Positions 46,257 through 59,777 are shown, counted from the stretch's first letter. The stretch: DNA of 64,000 nt from Romanomermis culicivorax (GCA_963922205.1 CAWUHX010000071.1:1-64000), one strand, 5' to 3'. Numbers and translations are program-made. The notes: generated by a model not told the origin, from the letters alone.

Positions 46257-48172
46257 ATGATAGCCCAGATGGAGAAAATGATGGTTATTTTGGGCCAAAT
46301 GCAAAACCAAATCACTGCCCAGCAACAAAAAATTATGGATTTAGAAACAGGTAACTTTCCCGTGTGTACCTCTAATCTAGCATCCTCCTCCCATCCTTTG
46401 GGCCCATTGCCCGCTGAGCAGGGGGGCTATGGATTACCGAATTCACCCCACACCTTGCCAGCCGATAACCCTCACAATAGTGATGTCAGCAATGACGTTT
46501 TTCAATTGACACGGAAGGAGATGCAACAAATTTCAAATCAAATACAGCAAGGCGTAGCCAATTTCACTCTGCGAATGGGCATCAACCTAAGTTAGTATTA
46601 CAATTTTTTAAGACTTTAGATCAGCAATTTAGAGACAACTCGCCCTTGCCTGAAAGTGTCAAATTGGAAATTTTGCGACGAACCACCGATCCCGACGTAC
46701 CACTTTATGGAAGACCGCGCTTCCTATGATGACGCCAAACAAATTATTCTAAGTTTTTTAGCTTCTCCCTGTACTGTTAGTGACCTTCACCGTGAATGGT
46801 CAACCATCTCCCAGGGAGACTCGGAGAGCTGTGTTCAATTTGTAAATTTTATATTCCTATGCCCCTACTCTTTTTGAGGACAAAACGGATAAGGAAAGAG
46901 ATCAAATGATTATCACACAGTTTTATAGCAAAGCGTCACCCATAATACAGGTCACAATGGACGAACACAAAGGCCAAATCCTCTCCTTGCAGGATCTGAT
47001 GTTTTGCGACAACCTTGAGAAAGAATTGAAAATTCAGGATGAGTTATTCGAACAACGCTTACAAAAACACCATCGACTTGCAATAAATGAGGCGAAACCA
47101 CCAGAACAAATAAGTGACATGACGAATCAAGACCCCACACCACTGCCACAAACCTACAGCCATTTTTGAGGTAATAATTTTAGAAGTTCTAATAATAATG
47201 TGTCCTACAGAGGTACGGGTAATCAAAACATGGGTCGCCAGCACGGTAGTTATGGTAATAACCCTTCGTGGCGTCAGCAACAAGCACCCCCTCCACCACC
47301 CATCATGCTGCAAAACCCTGCACCTAGGCCGCAACCCTGTAATGACCCAATTTTGGCAAATAATGTGCTCTTGGGACAGCTAATAGACCTCCTGCAGAAG
47401 ACTAATATTGCACCGCAACCTCCTCCAGCGCCTCCTGCAGCATCGCAACCACCAAGTATGGCCAGAGCACGCCTTTATTGTGGCTACCACTGTATGTTTG
47501 GTCACTCCACTGAGTGGTGTGTTAAGTTACAAGAGTATGCAGCGCAAAACCCAACAGTAGATATCTCAGCTTATTATCGCAATACTCCTGATAACTCCTA
47601 TCAACCACGTGCGCCCGCACCAACTGTACACTCACCCCACTTTGCGTCTCAACCTGTTACTCGTGGTGGTTATGGTAGCTATACCACACCTTCCGGGAGA
47701 CCACCAACTTGGAAACCATCTACTTATTACAGTAACCCACAATGGACGATGAATATACAAAGTATAGGTGAGAATCCTACTACACAAAACCAGTTTCCCC
47801 CTCAACATTATAATCCTAATTATTATGTATCTTGTCCACCTTCAACTTCTTCTCAAGATCAAACTATTGCTGCTCCATTTGTACAAAATAATTCTATTAA
47901 TACTTCCAGAAATAAGTTGCAGGTACCCACTAAACAGGAATCAAACGCTAACAATGGAAAAGAGAATGAAACGATGTCATTTTACAGTGATGATACGACA
48001 CCTTCGAGGTAATAAAATCGGAAATTCACAAAATTTTACTATTTTTCAGGATACAATGGAATCATTTGAAAACACCATTTCTACCCTCAGCACAACTGAC
48101 AAGACTTCCGGATTTTTCCGACAGCTAATGCCCGGTGAAAGTATGTTTTTTCAGAAATATTATAAGATGTGA
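46257..48172 (+). pseudogene. Element B gag
   Basis: Open pieces 46257-46595, 46656-46877, 46906-47169 and 47200-48012 in shifting frames. Contains an N-terminal coiled coil ([17 protein letters not shown]), helical capsid-like parts, and a Gln/Pro/Gly-rich region with a zinc knuckle CGYHCMFGHSTEWC. The knuckle resembles those of elements A and C. Confidence 0.7.
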
Positions 48173-48175
48173 CTA

Positions 48176-48715
48176 TTGGAAATAGAGGCTAAAATTGGTA
48201 ATTGGAGGGGTTTAGAGTTCTTGGACACGAGGGCCACCACCTCCATTATGGGATGTGATGTGTATAAACACATTACTCATACAGAGCCAAATAATTTGCC
48301 AACCTCAGGCTATATTACAGTGGGGAATGGTCAACGAGTCCCCACATTGGGACCTGTAAATTTCTATAGGAAGTTGGAGGATTTGGGTACTCACAGTATC
48401 CATTATACGGTCTTGATTTTGCCCAGACTGACCATTATTTTGGGAACAGACTTTCTAGCTCATGAAAACATTGGAGCCATTTTTGATTTTCGAAACCGAA
48501 TGTTGACAATTGGTAACAAGCAGGTGTCGTTTAAGGTTCAACGCCCAGAATCACCACCACAGGCACTCATGATACCCCCACCCCCAGCACTGCCTGCACT
48601 ACCTTCGCCCCTGCCATCAACATCAACTATCAATGAAATCACGGTGGCCCATAAACGTGCTTATTCAACCATACACAGATCTCGTGGTACTGGGAACAAT
48701 TTGGGCACGAGATAA
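48176..48715 (+). pseudogene. Element B aspartic protease with damaged active site
   Basis: FLDTRATTSIMGCDVY occupies the active-site position; the Gly of DTGA is Arg. IILGTDFLAHENIGAIFDF is the conserved distal part. The Pro-rich tail ends at 48715. Confidence 0.75.
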
Positions 48716-48984
48716 GTTGAAAACCCCAACCCCCTGCGTGGTTTCCTCAGATGACAATTCTTCGTCATTTTCAATCAAACTGGCAATAATTAATCCACAC
48801 GTCGAACATTTCCCTGTCATCAATAAACAATTCCAACAAAATTATAAAGGTGAGTAAAAATGGGGTAATAGGTAAAATTGCTATGCTCATGCATGAGGTC
48901 ATGTCCTCACCTAACATTTCCTCTAAACCTACTGACAATGCCAACCAAAATTTCTTGCCATATGTTGATAAAATGGTATAAAAA

Positions 48985-51650
48985 TTGAATGTGGATGCTG
49001 CTCTTGCTTGCGCAAACTGCACTACCTTTAGTCTAGCAGATGATCTGCCCACCATAACGCATTTGGTACAACACTCAATAGATACCCCAGACGCAAAGCC
49101 TGTTGCCAAACACTATCATCGCGGGCCAATCCAACAACGCCACATAGTTCATAAGCATATTCAGGACATACTAGATAAATAGGTAATGGAGCCAAGTTGG
49201 TCCCCATGGGCCGCTGCATTATTTTTGGTATCTAAAAAAGATGGCTCTAGGCGCCCTGTTGTCGATTTTCGAGGCATAAATGATGTTACCAAAGAGGACA
49301 GATACTGTCTCCCAAGGATGGACGATTATTTGGACAGCTTGGGAGGGGCCAGATATTTTACAATTCTCGATCTAAAAAGTGGGTACTGGCAAGTGCCCAT
49401 GGTGCCAGACTCTAAAGAAAAAACTGCATTCATCTCTCAGGATGGTCTTTACCAATTTATGGTAATGCCTTTTGGCCTCAAAAATGCTCCTGCTGAGTTC
49501 CAAAGACTCATGGAATGAGTTCTGCAGCCTTATGTCTGGAAAATCTGTCCCGTTTACATTGATGACATTATTGTTTCTTCAGAAACATTTGAACAACATC
49601 TCAAAAATCTGCAAATTGTTTTTGATTGTCTGGAGGCTGCAAACTTGACTCTTAAACTCGAAAAATGTCATTTTCTACCAAAACAAGTAAGTTTCTTAGG
49701 CCATATTCTCAGCACGGATAGAATAATGCCAGATCCAAAAAAGATCAAAGCCGTAATGCAGTTCGATTTCTCAGGGGACCAGAAGGCCCTCCAAGGATTT
49801 CTGGGCATGGTTCAGTGGTGTGAACAGTTTATAAAAGGTCTTGCCCAAATGGCAGATCCATTGTACAAACTCTTGCAAAAAGACGTAAAATGGGACATTA
49901 CTGAAAAGCACATTTCTTCTTTTAAAGCTATCAAATCCGCTCTCACGTCAGCTCCATTTTTGCGTTACCCGATATATGACGGTTCAGCCACATTCGTCAT
50001 CCAAACAGACACCAGTAGTACTGCAATCCGAGCCGTACTTCATCAATAAACGCTGCACAACAAATGGACAATTGCTTACTCCAGTCTAAAATTGTCCAAG
50101 CCAGAAACTCACTACTCCACAACCAAATGGGAGTGTTTAGCAGTAGTTTACGGTTTTCAAAGGTACTGTCATTATCTTTCTGGCTCAAATGTTATTATAA
50201 GAATAGATCACAAGCCCCTTATGGGCATGTTTAAAAACACTCTAGCACAGAAAAATCTCCATCTTCAGAAATGGTCAATTTTTGTGAACTCTTTCAACTT
50301 TTCCGTAGAATACGTTCCTTGAAAGGAAAACACTTTTGCTGATTTTCTTAGCCAAAAGTACAAAGTCCACCAAATGGACAACGAGGTCCCCACAACATCA
50401 AATGCGGCTTCAGCAATGGATAAAATCAATGTTGTCGAAACGCCGGCCAAAACCAGGCAAAAACTGGCCACACCGCCGCAAACTGACCTGGAGGTCCCCG
50501 ATACACTGGAAGAGGAAAAAATTGTCGACCCTGCCGATTTACCAAATCAAGACCCATGGCCATTCACACAACAACAAATTGCCGACGCTCAAAAAATAGA
50601 CCCCAGGCTAGATCAAACTCGTCAGAGGGTAGAGAATCAGGTAAAAGGTTTTTATTCTCTTTAAAATATCTTGCATAGAGAAGGTTGGAGAGGTGAACCA
50701 CACCAAATCATCTTACCTCAACTTCTACAAAAAATAGCTCTTCATCATTTTCATGGTTCTAATCTGTTTGGCCACCATGGTATCAACAAAATTACATTTT
50801 TGGTCAAAAAACATTTCTGGTGGCCAGGCATTGAGCAGGATATCCAAAATTAGGTTAAATCATGTGACATTTGCCAAAAAACAATGAAAGATTGTCAACC
50901 ACCTCCGCCACTGTGCCCAATCCAACCTGTTGCTCCTTTTGATATTGTTGCCTCTGATATCGTCAATATTTCAAATGTCTCTGAAAAGATGCTGTACCTA
51001 ATCATTTTTCAAGATTATTTTACGAAATACGTCAAAGCTGCACTTATCCCGGACACCTCCGCAGCCAGTACATTTGTAGATACATTTGTAAGATTAGTTG
51101 TGTGTAGGTACGGAACACCAAAGCAACTACATAGTGATCCCAGATCGGAATACACTTCCAAACTTGTAGGAGAAGTATGTAATTCAGACAACGGCCTATC
51201 ACCCGCAGTGTAACGGCATGGTTGAATGCTTTAATCCCATGCTAATCGACTGCTTACGCAAACTTGCTTATAATAACACCCAAGTTTGGCCAAATATTTC
51301 AGATCTCGTGTTATTTTCTTACAGAGCCACTACACACAAGACAATGAAAAAGAGCCCCCATACTTTACTTTCCGGACACAAGCCACTTCTAGGCGTTGAC
51401 GTCACCGCAGCCGCAAAAGGACTCCTAATTAATAATTTTGACACCTACCAGTATTTACTTTTTGAAAATGTAATATCAATTCATAATGAGGGCCTTAAAG
51501 AGTTGCGGGCATCAGAAGTGGCGTCCAAAAAATGATTTGATGAGAAGGCACGCGCTCGCGATTATACTGTAGGTGATCTTGTATTGTTAGGTTGTGAAAT
51601 GCGCGAATTTCCGCGCCTTTGCGATTTGCAGAGTCAAACCCTTCGTTAAA
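48985..51650 (+). pseudogene. Element B reverse transcriptase, RNase H and integrase
   Basis: One frame from 48985 to about 51180 is interrupted by stops ending at 49182, 49518, 50049, 50322, 50664 and 50853, then a frame change near 51190 and a stop at 51535. RT: VVDFRGINDVT, LDLKSGYWQVPM, MPFGLKNAPAEFQ, catalytic YIDDI (about 49557-49571). RNase H: IQTDTSS, RIDHKPL. Integrase: HH plus CDIC zinc region, SDIV (first Asp), LHSDPRSEY (second Asp), GMVECFN (Glu). The C-terminal ARDYTVGDLVLL ends near 51590. Stops are a mix of TAA, TAG and TGA. Confidence 0.85.
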
Positions 51651-51775
51651 TGCTTTCCCACACTACAGTAACCAATTATTAATTTTCAAAACATCCATTT
51701 CACTCGTTTTCATCTTCTCATTTATTGTCATGTATCTAGTCGAATGGACTTTTCTCGTCAAGGTATACATTTAGG

Positions 51776-52876
51776 CATGGGCATAGCGAGAGGGGGGCAG
51801 GGGTCCGCCGCCCCCTCCTTGGACAATCCAATTTTTTTTCGTAAAATGAATATCATTTGCGCTTAAGAGCCTATAGGTGCTTACTGCTTTGCTTACCTCA
51901 GCTGTCATTTGATTCATTTTAGCATTGGTGTAGATATGTACTGTATTGATGTCCATAATTATTTTCAAAGAAAGTTTCGGGAACATAAATTTTTTGTGTA
52001 CATTCAGCTTGAACATTTTTGTTTCCACTTACAGGATATACATATTTACTTTTACTCAGTGACACAATGCTCATAAAAAAATTTTTACTGTTTCGTGAAA
52101 AGTACTTAAGTACTTTTTAGCTGTAAAGTACTTATTAGCTTATCAATGTAGGTACACTAATCAGAAAATGATTTTATCAGAAAAAGGAATTTTTGCACGA
52201 TGAGGACACTACAATGGCTGAAGTTACTTTGTGGCGTAAGAAGTGGACTGATGGAAAAAGAGAAAAAATGCCATATTGTGCCGTAAAAGCTTTAAAAGAA
52301 TGTAACCAAGAATTTTTCCTGAATATAAAAAAACTTTTAAAGGTAATGTGAAGTTCATATTTCACTAGTTTTGTTCACGATCAAGCTCGTGAATTCTTTT
52401 TCAGATTCTAGCTACTATACCAGTAACAACAGCCAACAACGAACGTGTTTTTTCCAACCTGTGATACATGAAATTGTACTTGCGGTCAACAATGTGTCAG
52501 CCGCGATTGAATGGGTTGATGATGCTTTTTGTGTACGATGATGCTGAATTATGCATTGAAAAAGTTATTGACGATTTTGCGATTAAAAATCAATGTGTTG
52601 GATTTTGTGATTTAAAAATTGTGTGCTGATTTGTTTAAACCGGTTAACATCTGTTGATGCTGAATTGTTAGTTGTTACGTAAATACATATTTGCAACCAG
52701 TGATTTTTTTGTGTACTTAATAAAGTTAACTTCTGAGTGTACATACACTTTTTTTGGAAAAACCCGAATGTGTTAAAGTGCAGAAATAATCTCTCATGGT
52801 GGCATTACACTTTTTGCCATTTTTGATTTCAAAAAAAATTCCACCCCCTCCTTAGAAAAATCCTGGCTACCACCTG
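51776..52876 (+). mobile_element. hAT element with transposase remnant, TSD CATTTAGG
   Basis: Perfect 8-bp flanks (51768-51775, 52877-52884). Ends CATGGGCATAGCGAGAG and ATCCTGGCTACCACCTG are imperfect inverted repeats. Encodes the hAT dimerisation region. Inserted within element B downstream of integrase. Confidence 0.88.
52214..52629 (+). pseudogene. hAT transposase C-terminal dimerisation domain (hATC)
   Basis: Two exons: 52214-52342 and 52405-52629, with a 62-bp intron (GTAATG...TTTTCAG). The second starts ILATIPVTTANNERVFSNL, then LRSTMCQPRLNGLMML: the P.TT..ER.FS...LRS.M...RL..L signature of hATC. A TGA at 52462-52464 breaks it. The N-terminal RNase-H-like core is missing. Confidence 0.85.
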
Positions 52877-53249
52877 CATTTAGGCGTTATTTTCCATGAA
52901 TAGGTAATATTTAGCCCCATTTTTGTAAATTTTTGCATTTATCGCCATTCTTAAACTTTTTCTAGCAACGCGTGGTTTTCATTGCGAAAATTTTTGCGCT
53001 TTTACATATTTCCCCTGGTGTGTGCGATTATTGTGATGATAAAATTCGGAGTTCATATTTTTGTGTAAGTATTTGGTTATCTTCATTAATTTGCTGCAGC
53101 ACATTTCCCGTAAGTATGCAATAATCAAGAAACAACTTCAGTTTCCGCAATTACTCCAAAATACTTATTTCACTTCAAATGTTCTTCTCATTTTCAAAAA
53201 ACAATTTTTAATTTTCACCCCTAACAAATTGAAGTTGTTTAGTTTGGAT

Positions 53250-56200
53250 ATGCAGTCGCGAGCCGGTGCCTCGTGCGGAGGCATGCACTGTAAACGTGCC
53301 TACATTGATCCAATTTTGCCAACTCACAACCATACCATGCAAACCAATCCGCATTTCCACAATAATGGTAAGTTGCGTAAATAAGTGCTACTTTCCCCAA
53401 AAGGGGTCAAATTCAGGTTTTTTGTCTGTCAATATGTTCAAAAGTCATAAAACCAGTATTTCACATTATTTTTCTACCATGTTTCATAAATTACACTTCG
53501 GTAAGTTTTCCCACACCTCCAACTCCGCCTTTGCCTACGTCGACCTCCTGTATTTCGCATAAAAAATTATTTATACCACCCTATGTACTTTATTTCTTTG
53601 ATTTAAGTACGTATATTGTCAATATTACTTGATTATGTAAGTTATGTATGTGTGAGTGCAGGCGTCTTCATACCTAATGCTTTTGGGTAGTAATGTAAAC
53701 TGTATTTAACATGTAACCTACCTGCTATTTAACATCATTTTCCTCCTCCTACCACCGCTAATTATTTCTATAACTTTCTACTTTCAGATATCAATCGCAA
53801 GCGAATGGCCCAATTTTTGCACTTTGACCATTATTTTGAGACCACTTTCAACTGCTTGGTCTCAACAGTTTACAATCCGGTATGCATTGTCAACAGTATG
53901 GTCCCGGAAATCATTAACCAGTTATGACAGTCTAAATTTCGTGGAGTCAAAATTATTTCCATCGACACTGAACAAGTTTCTGGATATCGATATGCGACTT
54001 TGCAAAAGATAGTCTATGATAAACGATTGCTGAGGCTTAGCCACAAAATGTTCGCCGTTAGTAACCATTTCAACTACTGCGGGGTATAACTTTCTATTTG
54101 ATGTGGCTCATATCTCCCCCACAGGCTGGCACAAAATTGCTGCGGAAATTGTTACTGAAAATTATATAATCATCGGGTTCCAAATGAAACAAGACCTACA
54201 AGCCATTTTAAGAACTTTTGGATTTTACACTCCTATCCTGGAAAAAAGAACTTTTGAGGAACATATTGATTATTTTATTTTGTCGATAAATGATATGCTT
54301 TATGATCTGAGAATGCAGATCATCCAAAAAGGCAAGGATTCCCCCCCCCTATTTTTGAACAACTGGGGATAATGCCACAAGTCCAAGGTTTAAAGGGGCT
54401 TGCCTCAGAATTCTTGGGCGTGGATCCGACCTCCTTTATAGTAAACTTTGATAGTTATCAAGTAAAGTGTGACTTACTTGCAACCGTAGTCCCCAAACCT
54501 TTAGAACTTTATGCAGCTTTAGACACTCGCCTGATGCTAAATTTATTTTTCGCTATGTTCCACTTCCACCTTTGCCGCGACATTCAAGATATCTTTCCTA
54601 CGTTTGCACACGATTTCCAAACTGCGTCAGCTATAGCTTATAATGCCGACCAGATGAACAAACATTTGTCTGATAAAGCGATTCTCGACACTGATTTGGA
54701 TATGTACAAAGTACCGGCAACCAAACTTCTGTTTTCGTCCAGAGCCACCTTCTATATGTGGCAAGAGGCCATAAAGCATTATATGTGCCATATCCATCAA
54801 GAGGCAGCAGGTTCTCATTGTTCTTATAGAAAAATCAACCATGATATTGTTTTATGCATCGATCCCTTCCCAGCGAAATTTTTAAACCACATAGTAGTGA
54901 ATTGAGTTGACAAGCCAAAGCCTTCGGTCTGAAACCCAAAAAAGACAAAACAACAGCTGGAAGAAGAGGAAGATGAACAATACGCCCTCATCAACAAAAT
55001 GCAAAGACGAACAGAAACCGACCTGGACTTAGTCAGAGAATATGAAGCCTTGGGCGGTTATTTGTCTTCAGATCTGTCAGACGTCGAACCCATGGTGGCC
55101 TGAACGTCTTATGGGCCTCGTTTTACGGGCAATGACCCTCTACAAGAACCAGCAACATTTATTGGGGATATTGGATTGCTTGCAGCATATCAAACTTTTT
55201 CCATATTTATTTGATTCAGCCAATCAGTGGAATTCCAATCAAATCGAAAACGATATCAGCCCAATTCTATATTATTTTTGGCCCAGCACTGTTGAAGAAG
55301 GACGTCGAATTAAGGCTGACATTCAACAGCATTTACAATGCTTAAAAATTGACGAAAAAGTTGTTAAACAAATTACCGGAGACGGTCCGAAACCCAGTGC
55401 TAAGCACAGGAATGATACAGCCCTCGGAACTCTTGTATTGCATGCACCCCACGGTGTTTCGAACAAAGTTATGGATTATATGTATAATCGTTTCGATATT
55501 GTACCGATAATCTTTGAAGAAACGCGAGCGAAAAGATGTTCTGAAGGTGATAATATCACTTTAGACAAATGATATCAAGAATATTGTTGGTTTTTTGAGA
55601 CCACGCGTTGCAAATGGGAAAGTATGTGTCTTGGTGACCCCTTCCTTTTAACCAACTATAAGGGAGATGAAAATCCTCTGCGATTGGTACATTTGGAGGA
55701 ACTTGACGTAGATATTGATATCGCGGCCCAATTGAGAGCCAATAAAGAAACCGAAGAGGAAGCTTGCTGTGAGTATGCCAGGAGGCAACACCAGTTGCAC
55801 TTGGCCCAAGGCACAGCACCCACCTTGCCCACTGTACCTCCAAAGTCACAATTGGACTGATTTTTGGAAAATGTTGTCTCAGGCCTTGTTGAATGAATAT
55901 ATTCTAGGCACTGAGCTCACTAGTCAGGATGTGTATGGTCAAGAGACCACCACACCTGATGGTGAACCGGCTGAACCACAAATTACGCTCATGCAGCCGA
56001 AGCCGGAAGCCAAAAAAGTTGACAAAGGTTATTGTGGAGGAAACACCACGGCCTCCAATAGCAGCCAGCATTCCTCAACCCAGGGCAAGAGTCGAAGAAT
56101 GTGATTATGTGGTGGAAATAGAAGACGAAATCTCATCTTTATTGGACGAAGAAGTACCCATGGAGCAAAGGCCACCAAGAATTAACCATCCTCAAATCCA

Positions 56201-57685
56201 ATCGACAATGGCGAAATCTTCCTTAATAGAAATTGAACGCAATATGATAATCACTGCATGCTTTGGGACTGTCCGACCCACTGCTGCCCGGCAAAGTTCA
56301 GCATCGTCCTCTATTTGTTCGACTGCTATGCACCCTTTCCAACTGTCGCAAGCTGCCCCAACATCGACAGGGGTTTGGATGCCAATTCGATGTATGCTGC
56401 CAATTTCACAAATCGTGCAACCTATTCCTCAGTATCCCCCTCAGACGCTGCTACTCAATTGTCAGCAATGCGTAATGGATTTACATTGTCAAGAAGAAAT
56501 ATGCCTTCTAGAGCTAGTGCGCATGAATCTGCCTGTTATGCTAGCCAATCCTCCTCTGTTTCAAGGACAGCCAACTATTCAAGCTCCCAGGTCTCAAAGT
56601 CTCTCAGCGTCAGACTCTACGGTTATTCCACCCGCTGGAGAAGTTCTGTCATTACCACCTCCACCCGTACAATTCCAAACCAATGTGGGAACGCAAATGA
56701 ATACAGAAAGAACCCAGAAACGGCATAAACAGAAATATGAAGAAGCGAAGACCCGAAAAGCCCAAATCAATCAACAATTGTTGCTCATACAAAGGCCAGG
56801 AACAAGGGCCTAGGGGCAAAAAGATGCCGAAAAATGAGAGATCACGCGATTCTTGCCCGCGTCTATGATCAGCGAGAGGGCCCAACGTCCTTGGATACAC
56901 CAGCAGTTCAACAATTTCTCGCTGCCGTAATGTTACCACTATGGGATGAACAGTTACCCGAGATCCAACAGGTGGTAATTCAAATCTACAATATGAACAA
57001 TTACCGATTGGAGGTTATGCAAATGCAACATGGAGCATTCGCAAGCTAGAGAAATTACTCTAGGCAGCGATTGACCAGCGAGTGATGGTTACAAATGGAA
57101 CCTTTCATATACAATTGGTTTCGCCAATGGTCACCAGCTTCTGCATTGACCGGGACAAACCTTTTGATGGTGTTATTATTGCACAAAGTTGCCCACGCCG
57201 CTTGTACGGTACAACAAATTTGGTCTAATTACCAGCGTGCCAAACATTTTATGCCCAATTATTTGAGATCAGTAGCCCAGCAGGGCAAAAATCCAGAATT
57301 AAGAGACACATGCGAAAGAAAAGCCACCGCCATTGAATGCGAAAGAATAGCCACCGCCATTGCTGAATGCAAAAAAGAAATTTTGCCACAAAAGTCTACA
57401 AATCTGCTGGTTGTTAGTGGAGCGGGGAGCAAAGGTAAACCCCAAGATACAATCACTCTGCCCCCTAACCAACCAGAGTGCCGCCAACCTTCAGATCGCA
57501 AACGGCAAAGTCAAGACGGCCACGACTATCCTAAAAAGCGTTACTATGACAATCGTAGTTCACACTATACGCGGTATAAACGCTCTCGCCGCTGGCCGTC
57601 TCCCTCACCGCGGCCACTGCAAATTAAAGTCACTGTTAATCGTGGCTATATTCCCCGTACAGTAGTCGATCGCTGCCGCCACTAA
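53250..57685 (+). pseudogene. Spliced DEDDy 3'-5' exonuclease-like gene carried by element B, decayed
   Basis: Exon 1 53250-53367 (MQSRAGASCGGMHCKRAY...), donor ATG/GTAAGT; the acceptor TTTCAG at 53787 joins in phase, continuing INRKRMAQFLHFDHYF. The exonuclease motifs are ISIDTEQ (Asp and Glu), IIIGFQMKQDLQAIL (Asp) and ELYAALDTRLMLNLF (Tyr-x3-Asp): all four metal-binding acids of RNase D/WRN-type exonucleases plus the Tyr. Breaks: TGA at 53925, frame changes at the G run near 54082 and the C run near 54345, a stop at 54905 and more later. Downstream open pieces (55042-55572, 55624-55860, 55929-56813, 56834-57049, 57095-57685) are helical, then Pro-rich, then basic with an Arg/Ser/Pro tail; no domain recognised. 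Either a captured host gene or the element's own third ORF. Confidence 0.65.
53788..54905 (+). pseudogene. DEDDy exonuclease domain segment
   Basis: Covers exonuclease motif I at about 53955-53985, motif II at about 54165-54215 and motif III at about 54505-54550, with YNFLFDVAHIS between I and II in the position of the usual ..FD. strand. Motif spacing fits a PF01612-type domain of roughly 200 residues once the two homopolymer frame changes are ignored. Confidence 0.68.
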
Positions 57686-57724
57686 TGATATGTGACTTAC
57701 GTTAAAAAAATATATATACATATA

Positions 57725-58666
57725 CAGGCCTGTAACTAGAAATTTTTTCAGGGGGCGGGGAATCACCAAAATGTTTTGACTCACTCAAAACTTGGCAAAT
57801 GGAGGTCACGCAGCGACTCACTAGTGGGCTGAGGGGTCAGGGTGGCGCGCTTAAACGCCCCCTAGTGGGGTCTGGGGCGAAGCCCCAGAAAAAATCGATT
57901 TTTAGCACTGTTAGTGCTCGAAAAATTTCTTAAAAGACTTTATTTAAAATACATAATTGAGGAAACTCAAGATCAAAATTCATTGGCACTAAACAACTAA
58001 TAAAATCTATTCAAAATTAATGAAGTGCTAAGCATTTATCACCGGTTTCGGCAAACAAATCAACAAACATATCACAATCTGTAGAAGCGGTAGTTGATGC
58101 TAGTGTTACAACTGAATTAATATTTAAATAAATTTTAACTCATTAGAACGATGATACAATTTTATTCTAACTAACCTGTTGATTCTGAAGGTTTTTGAGA
58201 ATCATTTGCAGCACTGGATTCATGTGAAGAAGCTGAATTTGATGCTACACATTGACGTTTGTTGTTCAAATTTGAAGATATAAAATAGCTAGTGATAGGC
58301 TCATATTGTATTAGATTTAAAAGTTGAGACAATCCCGAAAAAGTTTTCATAAACTTCATTCCCTAAACTTATAAAATACATACAGCAAGAAAAAGCGTAA
58401 TATTATGTAGGAAACAGCGAAATGAAAGTCAATCAATATTCAACAATGCATTACACTGTTAGACATGCAAATTTTATTATAAAATGCAATATTTGTACCT
58501 TTAACCCTTCATTTTTATGATTCAATAAAGGAATAGAAAAAAAATTCACAAGTGCCAAGAGTAGTCACTTGTTCACATACATGCGCTGGATCAGATATGC
58601 TAAAAAAATTTTTTCGGATTTCATTTCAGGGGGGAATTCCCCCTATTCCCCCCTAGTTACGGGCCT
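57725..58666. mobile_element. hAT-like element, TSD TACATATA
   Basis: Perfect 8-bp flanks (57717-57724, 58667-58674). Ends CAGGCCTGTAACTAG and CTAGTTACGGGCCTG are inverted repeats with one mismatch. Same terminal family as 15714-16588. The short minus frame at 58171-58359 is not recognised. Confidence 0.9.
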
Positions 58667-58674
58667 GTACATAT

Positions 58675-59777
58675 ATATACATTAATCTTTTTGTGATTTT
58701 GTATGTGATTCTTTTCGCCTCGTCTTGTCTAGTTTTTCTGATCGGAAGACGATCTCACAACACCACATTCCACTCCCGTACAATTATTGGTATTATTCCC
58801 TTTCTCCCCAAAATACGTGATATGGGTTATTTTTGCTATTTTCGGGATACCTGTGAAAGTGCCTTGTGAACGCTTTATCGCTGACAAAATCACCACTGTC
58901 GATTTTCATTTTCGCCAGCCATACAAATTTTTGTTTTTGTCGATTCGCTTAGTTTATTCGGGTCAGGGGGGCCATATGTTTGTTGGACAAAAATGCTGAT
59001 TAGGCAAACATTTTGCATCATTACGTTTTGTAATTCGCCTCGACAATCAACTACGTGATCGGATGAAGAATTTTTTCGTCATGAACATTTTGTATTCGAT
59101 TTCTCCGATTCGAATTTTCGTTTGGATTTTGAACATTTGGATTTTGATGGAATCCTGGTTATCGTTACGCAACTGCTGCCGACGCCCATGGCCTATGTTT
59201 ATTTGCATTTATTGTTTTGTTTCGCATTTTCAAAATTTCATATTTTCAAAAATTATCTCTTTCACAATTTTCAATCTTTTCAAATTTAACATTTAAATTT
59301 CAAAATTTTATTAATATTGAATGTGTTGAAGGAGTATACTTCAAAAAATTTGTTTACATACTTTTTCCACCCAAACGTATTGGTTTAGGGTTTCTAAGAG
59401 GTCCCCGGGTAACCACATTTTCAAATTAATTCTCCCCTCTTTCAAAAACAAACAACAACCAAATGTGACTAACGCCCCCTTATTCTTTCTTTCTTTTCTT
59501 TATTTCCCCTTTTCTTATTTCTGTCCAAACTCAGGGGCTCCCAGCAGTCCATAGGGTGGCTGGCCTTCAGGGTCACTACGTAGTAGTGATGAGTCCTGGG
59601 GGGTCATAGTGGCCTAAGTATTTGGCATCTGATGACTCCCCGAAGTCCATTTTTTATTCGACCTAGTGACACCCCCTCTGACAAGATTCCACCTCTTCCT
59701 CCTTCCTCCTCCTTTTCCTCCACCTCCATCCTTATTTTTCTTCCTCCTTTCTGCCTTAGTCACATTTTGTTTCCCCC
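58675..59777 (+). other. Element B 3' region, unassigned
   Basis: Hydrophobic or low-complexity open stretches only (for example 58787-58999, 59063-59296). There is no convincing envelope: no signal peptide plus Cys-rich ectodomain plus anchor arrangement was found. Confidence 0.4.

Noticed and set aside
58675-59777. Envelope gene of element B
   Set aside because: Only short hydrophobic stretches; no signal peptide, Cys-rich ectodomain or anchor in one frame.
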